DNA of 64,000 bases, taken from the NCBI RefSeq assembly GCF_011734195.1, contig NZ_JAANTH010000003.1, forward strand, positions 62,001-126,000, written 5' to 3'. Source of the stretch: Halobacterium sp. R2-5. GTDB taxonomy: Archaea > Halobacteriota > Halobacteria > Halobacteriales > Halobacteriaceae. Shown one piece after another: positions 45,192-53,268 of this stretch. Numbering within the stretch: position 1 is the first letter of the stretch; every line of letters starts with the position of its first letter. A program made the position numbers and the translations under genes. The notes under the pieces were generated by a model. That model did not search any database, was not told the origin of the DNA, and worked only from the letters and a program-made list of their open reading frames with translations.

Positions 45192-45875
45192 TCACACACG
45201 GTCAGTGTCGTTGCTCGTCTGGACGAGCGCGAAGCCGTCTCGATCATGCGACGTTGTCACCGCCTTTTCGAGCGCTAGCAGGTGTGCGTCGACTTCGTCG
45301 ACGGTGTCGGCGGGCAGCGACGAGACGTACGACCCGAACCGGAACAGCGCCTGCTCGTACTTCCGACCGTTGACGGAGTCCGGGAGTGTCTTCTGGAAGA
45401 ACTCGCTGAACTCCCCGAACCGATCGGCCGACGCTGTAGCACTCGCGGGTAGCGACTCGTCGCCAGTCCGATCGCCCGAGAGGTACGCGAATGCAACCCA
45501 GCAGCGAGCATCGAAGATGGGGAATCGTGGAGAGTACGCGTGCGGACCGCTATCCGCGAGGTGCAGGAGGAAGGCGGGGGTAACCACCGTCCGATTGGCC
45601 AGTGCGCCGCGATCTACGAGCCGGTCACTTAGGGTGGCGACGGCGTCGCTGGGGTCGCGTTCGGTCAGCGCCGCCAGCTCGTCGTTGGACACGACGGTTG
45701 TCACTGCCTCGACGTCGACCCCGCGGCTGAGGTCCTTCCAGTCCCAGAGGGCGCGAGCGCGCTCGAGTGGTGCTGAGTGCGACTGCATCGCCGCCTCGTA
45801 GGTCGATTCGTCGTCCTCTCGGGCCGAGTACTGCAGCGACCAGTACTCGACGTTGATCGGCACGGAACGAGCCAT
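45192..45875 (-). CDS. Hypothetical protein
   Basis: 227 aa, soluble and acidic. Starts MARSVPINVEYWSLQYSARE. Central segments ALWDWKDLSRGVD and SPRFPIFDARCWVAFAYLSG recall helical proteins of unknown function found near restriction genes, but no family is certain. Normal GC-rich codon use. It lies 175 bp upstream of the TFB gene on the same strand, with a 278-bp gap to the Panacea-like gene on the other side that shows nothing else. Confidence 0.55.
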   Translation of the reverse strand: MARSVPINVEYWSLQYSAREDDESTYEAAMQSHSAPLERARALWDWKDLSRGVDVEAVTTVVSNDELAALTERDPSDAVATLSDRLVDRGALANRTVVTPAFLLHLADSGPHAYSPRFPIFDARCWVAFAYLSGDRTGDESLPASATASADRFGEFSEFFQKTLPDSVNGRKYEQALFRFGSYVSSLPADTVDEVDAHLLALEKAVTTSHDRDGFALVQTSNDTDRV

Positions 45876-46153
45876 TAGTGTAACCCTCGATACACAGCCC
45901 CGAAAACCGCTGCGTTCCGATCGTCCGACCTGCGCTTCGATTTATATGCCGAGACAGACCTGTGGATAGCGAACGACCAGATGGATACCCGACATCCACC
46001 GATCGAGTCACCGGAACGTGACCACGTGGTCGACTGCGCTCCCCACGGTGTCGAAACTGGCCGTCGTGGGTACCAGCGACAGTCGGCTCGTCCAAAGAGA
46101 TTTACCGGTAAGCGACCTCTCCACAATCACTGATAGCCGCGTCCAGTAGACCG

Positions 46154-47230
46154 ATGGTCAAACTCACAGACACCGAAGCTGCGCTCGTCGACCAGCTGCT
46201 CGACGCCGTCGAAACGGTACTCGTCGAGCTCCCCGACGTCGACCCGTCGTACGCGAACAAGACCAAGCTGCAGAAGCTGCTGTACCTCGCGATCGACGAG
46301 TTCGAAATTCCGGTCACGTACAGCTGGTATCTCGCCGGCGCCGTCGTCCCCGACCGCGACATCGGGCCGGACGCCGTGACGGGCGGACCATCCGGCCCAA
46401 CCGGGCCAGACGCGCTTTCCCATGCAGCGGCCCAGCCGTCGACGACGAACGAGGTGGACGACGCAAGCCCTGAGGGACCCAGCGTTGATCCAATTCTGTT
46501 CACTGGGGACGCTGACGGCGGAGCCGACGATGCACCGGCGGACGTCACGACGTACGTGACTCGCGAGGAGTTGCACTCGTTTTACCGGCGAGAGGTTCCG
46601 GACGTGTGGCACCAGGAGACGATGCGGTTCCTCCAGAACTTCTACCAAGAGATGGCACCCGAAGCGTACCGACTACTGTACATCGAGAGCACGCACCTGC
46701 GCGCGAACCTCTCGGAGTTGGCCGACGCCGTGGCCTGCCACGTCCGCGGCGACGAGCCGGCGCGGTCGATCACAGCGATACGCGAGTCGATCGAGCTGTC
46801 CATCTCGGACCTGCACTACCACCTCCGGCGGGACGACCGGCTCGCCCAGACGTTCGACGTGGTCGTCGACGGAACGGACCTCGTCGAAGACGTGCTCGTA
46901 ATGGTCGACCAGCGGCCGCGGGACGAACTGACCGAAGGTCACGTCTCGTTGCTCGATGACCTCCAGGACTTCTTCTACTTCTACGTCTGGAAGTACCCCT
47001 GTTTGCTCGTCTCGCAGGAAACGGCTACCGGGCCGCGTGCGGACGCCCTCCGCTCGGAGCGGGCTCGCGAATTCGAATCCTTCGAGGAACGGGTCAGGGA
47101 TAGACAGCGCGATCTGGCGGCGGAGTTCGATTCGGCCGGCCTGCTCCCCGGCCCGGACGACTACGAGCCGGTGACCGATCCGGAGTTGTCCCAGAGACTA
47201 AGTGATTTATCCTCACAGTATCTCGAGTGA
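46154..47230 (+). CDS. Panacea (DUF4065)-like protein, candidate antitoxin
   Basis: 358 aa. The N-terminus NKTKLQKLLYLAIDEFEIPV (about 36-55), followed by TYSWYLAGAVVPD, matches the opening of SocA/Panacea (DUF4065) domains, which neutralise diverse toxins. The middle is acidic and Pro-rich, and the C-terminal half is helical with many charged residues. It is longer than usual Panacea antitoxins. It sits 6 bp upstream of a PIN-domain gene on the same strand, the classic spacing of a toxin-antitoxin pair. Confidence 0.6.
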   Translation: MVKLTDTEAALVDQLLDAVETVLVELPDVDPSYANKTKLQKLLYLAIDEFEIPVTYSWYLAGAVVPDRDIGPDAVTGGPSGPTGPDALSHAAAQPSTTNEVDDASPEGPSVDPILFTGDADGGADDAPADVTTYVTREELHSFYRREVPDVWHQETMRFLQNFYQEMAPEAYRLLYIESTHLRANLSELADAVACHVRGDEPARSITAIRESIELSISDLHYHLRRDDRLAQTFDVVVDGTDLVEDVLVMVDQRPRDELTEGHVSLLDDLQDFFYFYVWKYPCLLVSQETATGPRADALRSERAREFESFEERVRDRQRDLAAEFDSAGLLPGPDDYEPVTDPELSQRLSDLSSQYLE

Positions 47231-47236
47231 GGACGT

Positions 47237-47944
47237 ATGGGTTCTGAGGACGCCGCCGAGTCCGAGGGTGGAAACTCGAGTCCGTCGACCGTCTTCGTCG
47301 ATACGAGCGTCCTCCTGAACTACGTGCAGCAAGACGTCGAACGCGATAGAGCGTCCGCGATCATGGACGTTGACGAGGTCGGCATCGTGGTCGGTGTCAC
47401 CGTCGCGGAAGAACTCGAGGCGGTCCGCGACCGGCGCGCGGATATCTACGAGGACTTTGTCGACTTCCTCCTCGAAGAGGACGGTGAAGTTGGCGGCTAC
47501 ACGCCCGTCTCTCGACGACCGTACTTCCAGGCGAACGACGAACAACACGTTCGAAACATCCAGATGCGGTTGTCGAAGATCGACGATCGGGCGGCGGTTC
47601 AGCGGGAACTGCGTCGGGTCACTCGCGCGGCGAAACGCCGTCTCGAATACCTCACAGAGGAAGTCCTGCCCGACGTGACGTTCGACCAACAGCCCGGGCT
47701 CACGGTGATGTTCGCACTCGGGGAAATAGTCGGCAACGACAACGACCGCCGCGTCGTCGGTGACGCTGCCCTCTGGTCAGCGGAGGGCGAGGATAGTTCC
47801 GGTGTGTTCGTCACGATGGACAAAGCTGACCTCGTGGACGCGGCCGAAGAAATCAACGCCGCGCTCAGGGACGCGAAAGACGAACGGTGGGAATTGAAGG
47901 TTGTGTTCCCGTCACAGCTCTCCATCACGGGCGGCACTGACTGA
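47237..47944 (+). CDS. PIN-domain RNase, candidate toxin
   Basis: 235 aa. The PIN acidic residues are in STVFVDTSVLLNYV (Asp), GVTVAEELEAV (Glu) and RRVVGDAALWSAE (Asp), followed by VFVTMDKAD on the last strand. An insertion of about 90 residues (LEEDGEVGGYTPVSRRPYFQ onward) between the second and third motifs makes it longer than VapC toxins. Cotranscribed with the Panacea-like gene. Ends 36 bp before the convergent PLD-like gene. Confidence 0.65.
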   Translation: MGSEDAAESEGGNSSPSTVFVDTSVLLNYVQQDVERDRASAIMDVDEVGIVVGVTVAEELEAVRDRRADIYEDFVDFLLEEDGEVGGYTPVSRRPYFQANDEQHVRNIQMRLSKIDDRAAVQRELRRVTRAAKRRLEYLTEEVLPDVTFDQQPGLTVMFALGEIVGNDNDRRVVGDAALWSAEGEDSSGVFVTMDKADLVDAAEEINAALRDAKDERWELKVVFPSQLSITGGTD

Positions 47945-47979
47945 CAGTTTGGAGATGAGGTGTCCCCACTCGGAGCCGG

Positions 47980-48435
47980 CTAGTCTGCCGATTCGACCTC
48001 TAGCCCCAAATTCTCCCGAACGTAGGCTCGTGCCGATTCGTGGTCGTTTTCCAGGATTTCGCAGAGCTCGCGGTTGAGCGTCAGCCCACCGTGCGTGATG
48101 TTTGCCGACCCCATGTACACGAACTCGTCGCAGACCACTGCCTTCGCGTGCAGGTCGTCAACTTCGTGAAGCGCCACGTGGTCGGGGAGGCGGTTTTTGA
48201 CGTACTCGTTGTGCTGCTCGCCGGTTCGGACGAACAGCTCGACGTCTTTCTCCGGCAATTTCTCGAGCGCCTCGAGCAGTCGGACGTCCCGTTCCGAGAA
48301 TCGGTCGTTGACAGGGAAGTTGAGAGTGACGTCACTCAGCCACGGCGACACGATGACCGTCCGGTCGCTGTGGAGGAGCGCGAACCCCACGAAGTACGAG
48401 AGGCTCTCAGAAGTCAAGGAAAACGCTCGTGTCAT
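47980..48435 (-). CDS. Phospholipase-D-fold protein (DpdK/DrmC-like)
   Basis: 151 aa from the ATG at 48435 (MTRAFSLTSESLSYFV); 48444 is an alternative. It has a single HxK motif: DDLHAKAVVCDEFVYMGSAN, with IT following, as in PLD-fold nucleases. VIVSPWLSDVTLNF begins the domain. One HKD unit implies a dimeric active site. The start lies inside the 3' end of the helicase gene (29-bp overlap), so it is translationally coupled. PLD-fold proteins close both Dpd (DpdK) and DISARM (DrmC) operons. The final gene of the long minus operon. Confidence 0.7.
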   Translation of the reverse strand: MTRAFSLTSESLSYFVGFALLHSDRTVIVSPWLSDVTLNFPVNDRFSERDVRLLEALEKLPEKDVELFVRTGEQHNEYVKNRLPDHVALHEVDDLHAKAVVCDEFVYMGSANITHGGLTLNRELCEILENDHESARAYVRENLGLEVESAD

Positions 48436-51400
48436 TGAATTCACCTGCTGGGATGAGCTGTCTGTCGAACATTTCGTCGCTCGTCTCGTCGGACGGAACG
48501 GTGTGGACGACCTCCTCCCGGAGCGCCTCCAAGTGGACGTAGCTCAGCGAGTCACTTTGCTCGTTTGTCGCGATGCACTCGCTGAGGTGGAGATTCTCGA
48601 CGCATCCGTCGATGTCCGGCGAGAAGAACACAGTCTCGGCGCGGTCGGCGTCGGAGATATCGACGTCGAGTCCGGCGACTGCGTCCGTCGGGAACTCCTC
48701 GGCGCCAGCGACCTGCTCACTGGCGATCGCGCGCTTCACCCTGTACGCCTCCTCGAGTTCCACACCCTCGTCGGCTGCGAACTGGTAGGCCTTGTCGACG
48801 CTCGAGAAGACTTCCTGCACCACGCTGTCGACGACCGACTCGTACGGAATGTCGAGCACGTCACTGACGAGCGCCTCGATCGCGTCCTCGTCTTCGGGCG
48901 AGTCCGGGAGCCGGTCCACGAACGCGTGGTCGGCCCAGAGCCGCTCGTTGATAACCTGAGGGTTGTACGCGGTCCGATTGACTGCTTCCAGTACCGTTGC
49001 CGGGTCACTCTCGAGTTCGTCGTACACGAGATCGACGATTCCCTGTCCCCCTTCCGTTCGTTCGAAGACGTAGACCTCACTCTGTTCCCGGTCGAACCCG
49101 TAGAACAGCATCGTCGTGTTGACCGCGCTGACGTCTGAGACGAGCTGCAGGAAGAAGTGCGCCGCCGTGTGGTAGGCGACGTACTCGTAGTCGAACTCCT
49201 CGAAGTCGTTGTACCGTTCGGCGATCTCTCGGACCTCCTCACTGTTCACTCGTTCGAGGAACGAATCCATGTCGAAAATGAGGCCACGCGTGTCCAGCTG
49301 GAAGCCGATAGTTTCCTCGGGCGTGTCGATATCAACCTCGAAGGGATCGCCAGCCCCGAAGCTCACCTCTGCCCCCCACGACTGGGCAGGCCGAATGTTG
49401 AGGGTCACGCCCTCGAGGGCGACTTCGGACGTGATGTCCGCCAGTGAAATTGTGCCCGTCGTATCGATCTGCGTCTCGTCTCTGATCCGGGTACTCACGT
49501 GCGCATCAGAGTGAATCTTGCCCAGCTTACTCTTTCCGTGTCGCAAACAGTTATCCAGGTCAGAGAGGATCTGGTAGCAGTCGGGACAGTACCGGACGAT
49601 ATTCAGCGCTGCCTCGCCACTCAGGTCAGTCATCGAGTCCAGTTCGATCGAGTCCGGGACGAGGATACCGTCGCGGACTTCCCCGCTCACGTTCCGGGAG
49701 AAGTCGAACTGGACCCCATCCTCAGTCACCTCAGTGTGGGGGAGAAACGCCTGCATTTCGTTCGTCTCGGACTGATATTCCGAGCGGTACGGCGCGTACG
49801 TGGACACGAGCTTGTCGATGGACTCGTCGGAGCTACTGGTCGAGTCAGGTTGGAAGACGCTAAAGAAGCGTCCAGAGTCACCGTAGTAGTTCGGCGGGAC
49901 GTACCACACTTCGCCAAGTGACCGGTCGTCGACCTGTAGAAACCGGTCGAGGTAGTACCCACCACGCAGCAGGTGCCGGACAGCGTACAAACTGAGGTAC
50001 GGACGACCGAAGCTCACGTATTCCTCCAGTTCGTCGAGTACTTCCTGCAGGTAGTACACCTGCTTCTGGGTCCGGTAGAAGTCCTTGATGCGGTCGTCGT
50101 CACTGAGCGCACTCAGTTGGGTCACTGCCTCCTGCACCTCGTTCAGCCGATCCGTGCGGACCGACGGAATCGGTTCGTCAGAGGCTCGATTGACCTGACT
50201 CTGGAGCTTGATTAGATCGCCACTCAGCCCGAAAAGGTCACCCAACAGTCCCTCGAAATGCTGGACTTTCGTCTGGGTGTCACCGTCCGGAATCCGTGAC
50301 GCCCGTTCGCGTAACCGCTCGAGCTCCGATTCCAGTTCGGCAACATCAGCCTCGTACCCAGAAGCGCCCAGTGCGTGGAGCTCGTTCTCGTACCCAGACA
50401 CTTGGCCGAACAGCGAGTTCACCAGCTTCAGTACCTGGTCTTGGACGCGGTGTACGTAGTTGTCGACGGCGTCCTCGCCCCTGACCACGTCACCGTCGTC
50501 CAGCCCGAAGAACGACTCGATGTCCTCGAACTCGCTTTGCCTCTCGTCGAGGTACGTCTCCAGTGCTGCATACGCCTCCTCGACGAGCGCTTCGGAGAGC
50601 AGTGGTTCGGGCGCGACATCGACGCCTAGCTCCTCGTCGAAGAATTCCGATGGCGATAGCAAGAGCCGGCGGTAGGCGTCGAAGCCCAAGCGGTCGTCGA
50701 GGTACTCCTCAACGAACACCTCATGTGGGTCTTCCAACCGGAAGTTGCGCTGTTCGACGTCGCTGGCTACCTCGTAGTACTCGCGGAACCGTCCGTGAAT
50801 CCACTCCACCACGTCGTTGTCCGTTTTCAACGGCGTACGGATGTCCGAGTCCAAGAACCGGTCGGCTCGGTAGAACATGTTCGCGTCCCCGGTGAGTCCT
50901 GACAGCATCACCGCGATATGAGCGTCCATGCCCTCCTCGCGTGCAGCGCGGCCGGCGCGCTGCTTGAACGACGACAGGTCCCAGGGCGTCCGGTACTGGG
51001 TGATCGTCTTAATCTCCCCCACGTCGATCCCGACTTCTAAGAACGACGTCGACAGCAGGACGTCGCTGTTTCCGACGTCAGCGGAGTCGAACCCGCGGTC
51101 GGAGTACACCGGCAGAAAGCTCAGATGTTGGTCGAGGAAGTTGTGGTTCATCTCCCGCGCAACTTCGGTCCAGTCCTCGACATCGTCGCCGCCAAGGTGG
51201 TACCGCCACAGCTCGCGGTTGTGGTCGGCGTCGACTAGCTGCGTGTACTTCTGATTGACCTGTGAGATGCTATCGATAAACGCGAGCATCTTCCCGCGTT
51301 CACCATTCGCATCCTCGAGAAGGCTGTGCCCCAGCAGGAGGTGTTGCTGGATGGACATCGAGGACGCCCCCGGCCCGTCCTGTGACGCGAGCATGAAGTA

Positions 51401-52480
51401 GTAGTGCTCGTGGTCGTCGTGGTCGTCGTCGAAGTCGGACTCCGGCGGCTCCACCGTCCGGATGTGGTTGCTGGAGACGCCGAACAGCTGCTTCCCGAAC
51501 CGCGCCGCGTCGTCGATGGTCGCACTAGATCCCAGCCAGAGAACCGGCTGTTCGGTGATGTCGTTGATGTTCTGGATGATTTTCGCGGCATGTGCACCCC
51601 GCAGCTGCGTGTTCAGGTGCACCTCGTCGAGCACGATGGTGTCGATGTTGTCGATTAGGGGGTAGTTCGGCTTGAGCGCGAACCCCTCGAGGGACTCCAG
51701 CGTCGTCAGCAGAATGTCCGGCTGGTTGTGGAACACCATGTCCTTCCGGGAGAGGACCAGCTCCTGGTCCGTGAACGAGTGTTCCGGGTGCTGCTCGCAC
51801 TGCAGCGTGTACGACCGAGAGGTGCCGTGATACTCGAAGGCGTTCGGCGACCCCTCTTTGCCACACCAGCAGTTTGCCAGCCTAAACCGGGGGCGCCCGC
51901 CACCGGCATCGAAAAACGTCGAGTTCGTCTCCACGTCGCTCATCTCGTAGGGCATCCGACCGACGTACACGCCGACCGACAGCTGGTCTCCGGTCTGAGA
52001 CTTTATTTCGTGGACGTGCTCGAGCACGCGTCCGAGCTGGTCCTGAAGGAGTGCGCGGCTCGGGTACACGATCGCTGTCGACTCCTGGCGCCCCTCGCGG
52101 AGGAGCTGGTATAGCGGCCCGAGGAATGCCTCTGTCTTCCCGAAACCCGTCGGCGCAGAGAACACCGCCGCCCTGTTCTCCCCGGTCTCACGGCGCTCAC
52201 GGTGGAGCTCCTCGACGGTCTGCCAGCTCTCGACCTGGAAGTCCAACGGGTCGAACCCGAAGAAATCGATAATCTCCTGAACGAATTCGTCGGAGCCGTC
52301 GTATGGACTCGTCTGCCGGCGCTGTTGTTTCTCGCTCCGGTACTTCACCGCCTCCGTGACGAACGGCGGGTCGTCTTGGTCCGCGTCGAAAATGCGTCTG
52401 TTGTTGAGAATTCCATCGATGAGCGGTCGAACGTCCCGATTGATGCGAGCGGCGTTGGTGTGCCGGTCAATAAATTGCAT
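48407..52480 (-). CDS. Large DEVH-box helicase (DpdJ-like)
   Basis: 1357 aa. SF2 helicase: VFSAPTGFGKTEAFLGPL (Walker A, 109-116), AIVYPSRALLQDQLG (Ia), IDTIVLDEVHLNTQLRG (Walker B, DEVH), LWLGSSATI (III). In the second lobe come DVLLSTSFLEVGIDVGEI (V) and SSFKQRAGRAAREEG (VI, arginine fingers). A cysteine cluster (CWCGKEG to CEQHPEH) lies between motifs Ia and II. The long C-terminus includes CPDCYQILSDLDNCLRHGKS and an ERTEGGQGIVDLVYDEL stretch like DUF1998. Size, motif set and place before a PLD gene suit DpdJ; a DISARM DrmA-type helicase is the main alternative. Probable DNA translocase of a restriction complex. Confidence 0.7.
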   Translation of the reverse strand: MQFIDRHTNAARINRDVRPLIDGILNNRRIFDADQDDPPFVTEAVKYRSEKQQRRQTSPYDGSDEFVQEIIDFFGFDPLDFQVESWQTVEELHRERRETGENRAAVFSAPTGFGKTEAFLGPLYQLLREGRQESTAIVYPSRALLQDQLGRVLEHVHEIKSQTGDQLSVGVYVGRMPYEMSDVETNSTFFDAGGGRPRFRLANCWCGKEGSPNAFEYHGTSRSYTLQCEQHPEHSFTDQELVLSRKDMVFHNQPDILLTTLESLEGFALKPNYPLIDNIDTIVLDEVHLNTQLRGAHAAKIIQNINDITEQPVLWLGSSATIDDAARFGKQLFGVSSNHIRTVEPPESDFDDDHDDHEHYYFMLASQDGPGASSMSIQQHLLLGHSLLEDANGERGKMLAFIDSISQVNQKYTQLVDADHNRELWRYHLGGDDVEDWTEVAREMNHNFLDQHLSFLPVYSDRGFDSADVGNSDVLLSTSFLEVGIDVGEIKTITQYRTPWDLSSFKQRAGRAAREEGMDAHIAVMLSGLTGDANMFYRADRFLDSDIRTPLKTDNDVVEWIHGRFREYYEVASDVEQRNFRLEDPHEVFVEEYLDDRLGFDAYRRLLLSPSEFFDEELGVDVAPEPLLSEALVEEAYAALETYLDERQSEFEDIESFFGLDDGDVVRGEDAVDNYVHRVQDQVLKLVNSLFGQVSGYENELHALGASGYEADVAELESELERLRERASRIPDGDTQTKVQHFEGLLGDLFGLSGDLIKLQSQVNRASDEPIPSVRTDRLNEVQEAVTQLSALSDDDRIKDFYRTQKQVYYLQEVLDELEEYVSFGRPYLSLYAVRHLLRGGYYLDRFLQVDDRSLGEVWYVPPNYYGDSGRFFSVFQPDSTSSSDESIDKLVSTYAPYRSEYQSETNEMQAFLPHTEVTEDGVQFDFSRNVSGEVRDGILVPDSIELDSMTDLSGEAALNIVRYCPDCYQILSDLDNCLRHGKSKLGKIHSDAHVSTRIRDETQIDTTGTISLADITSEVALEGVTLNIRPAQSWGAEVSFGAGDPFEVDIDTPEETIGFQLDTRGLIFDMDSFLERVNSEEVREIAERYNDFEEFDYEYVAYHTAAHFFLQLVSDVSAVNTTMLFYGFDREQSEVYVFERTEGGQGIVDLVYDELESDPATVLEAVNRTAYNPQVINERLWADHAFVDRLPDSPEDEDAIEALVSDVLDIPYESVVDSVVQEVFSSVDKAYQFAADEGVELEEAYRVKRAIASEQVAGAEEFPTDAVAGLDVDISDADRAETVFFSPDIDGCVENLHLSECIATNEQSDSLSYVHLEALREEVVHTVPSDETSDEMFDRQLIPAGEFNDTSVFLDF

Positions 52481-52587
52481 AGGGGGTGAGACAGTGCGTG
52501 TTCCTCCGATTCGGCTCCCAGTTCTTCAACGTTGCTCACACGAAGCCGAGACGCGATACCCCCGAACATCGGGCGCCGCGCGTCGCG

Positions 52588-53268
52588 TTACGACAGTGTG
52601 AGCTCGATGTACTCACCGATGTCCGACTCGGCGAGCTGGCGTCGCTGCGTCTCGCTCAGGTCGGCATACGACAGCCGTTCGTCCTCGATCATCCGGTAGA
52701 TCAGATTCCGTATCTCCTCGGGGTAGACGCCGAACATCTCGTCTTTGAGATCGTCGAACGCCGTTCTCATCTCCTCGCCGTACTCGCGTGCGTTCGCCTC
52801 CAGTTCGTCGAGTGACGCGTCTCCGCTCAGGTAGACGTGTTCCTTCCACCGCCAGTCGTCGAGCAGGCCCTCCAGGGCTTCGAGACGTACCTCGCTGACG
52901 CGGTCGACCCGGTCGTTCAGCCGCCGCATCGCGGCGACCGTCGAGTTGTGCTTCAGTCGGAGCTCCTGAATGCGGTTCTCGACGGTCGTCGCCGCCGACT
53001 CGACGTCCGTTTCGAGGTCGTCGATTTCGGCCTCGACGGTCCCGTAGTCGCCGCGGTCGAGGTGCGTCATGACAGTCTCGACGCGCTCTCTGGCCTCGGC
53101 GTCGATCTGCACAGACTCCTCGAAGAACGCCTTCGCGAGGACTCGCTGGAGAATCGTCTCCTCCATCGTCTCCGCGATGTCGTCCAGCTCGTCGGAAAGG
53201 TGGCGACGGCGGTACTCTTCCTGGACTGCTTCGAGACGCGTCTGCAGCGGCTGCGAGTTACTCGACAT
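52588..53268 (-). CDS. Coiled-coil protein of the Dpd-like operon (DpdI position)
   Basis: 226 aa from the ATG at 53268 (MSSNSQPLQTRLEAVQEEYR). The open frame reaches 53358 but overlaps the upstream ATPase gene in poor sequence. It is nearly all helical with heptads (VEAEIDDLETDVESAATTVE, NRIQELRLKHNSTVAAMRRL). No catalytic motif. It overlaps the end of the ATPase gene by 11 bp and precedes the helicase. Probably a structural bridge between those two; matches DpdI only by position and size. Confidence 0.55.
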   Translation of the reverse strand: MSSNSQPLQTRLEAVQEEYRRRHLSDELDDIAETMEETILQRVLAKAFFEESVQIDAEARERVETVMTHLDRGDYGTVEAEIDDLETDVESAATTVENRIQELRLKHNSTVAAMRRLNDRVDRVSEVRLEALEGLLDDWRWKEHVYLSGDASLDELEANAREYGEEMRTAFDDLKDEMFGVYPEEIRNLIYRMIEDERLSYADLSETQRRQLAESDIGEYIELTLS

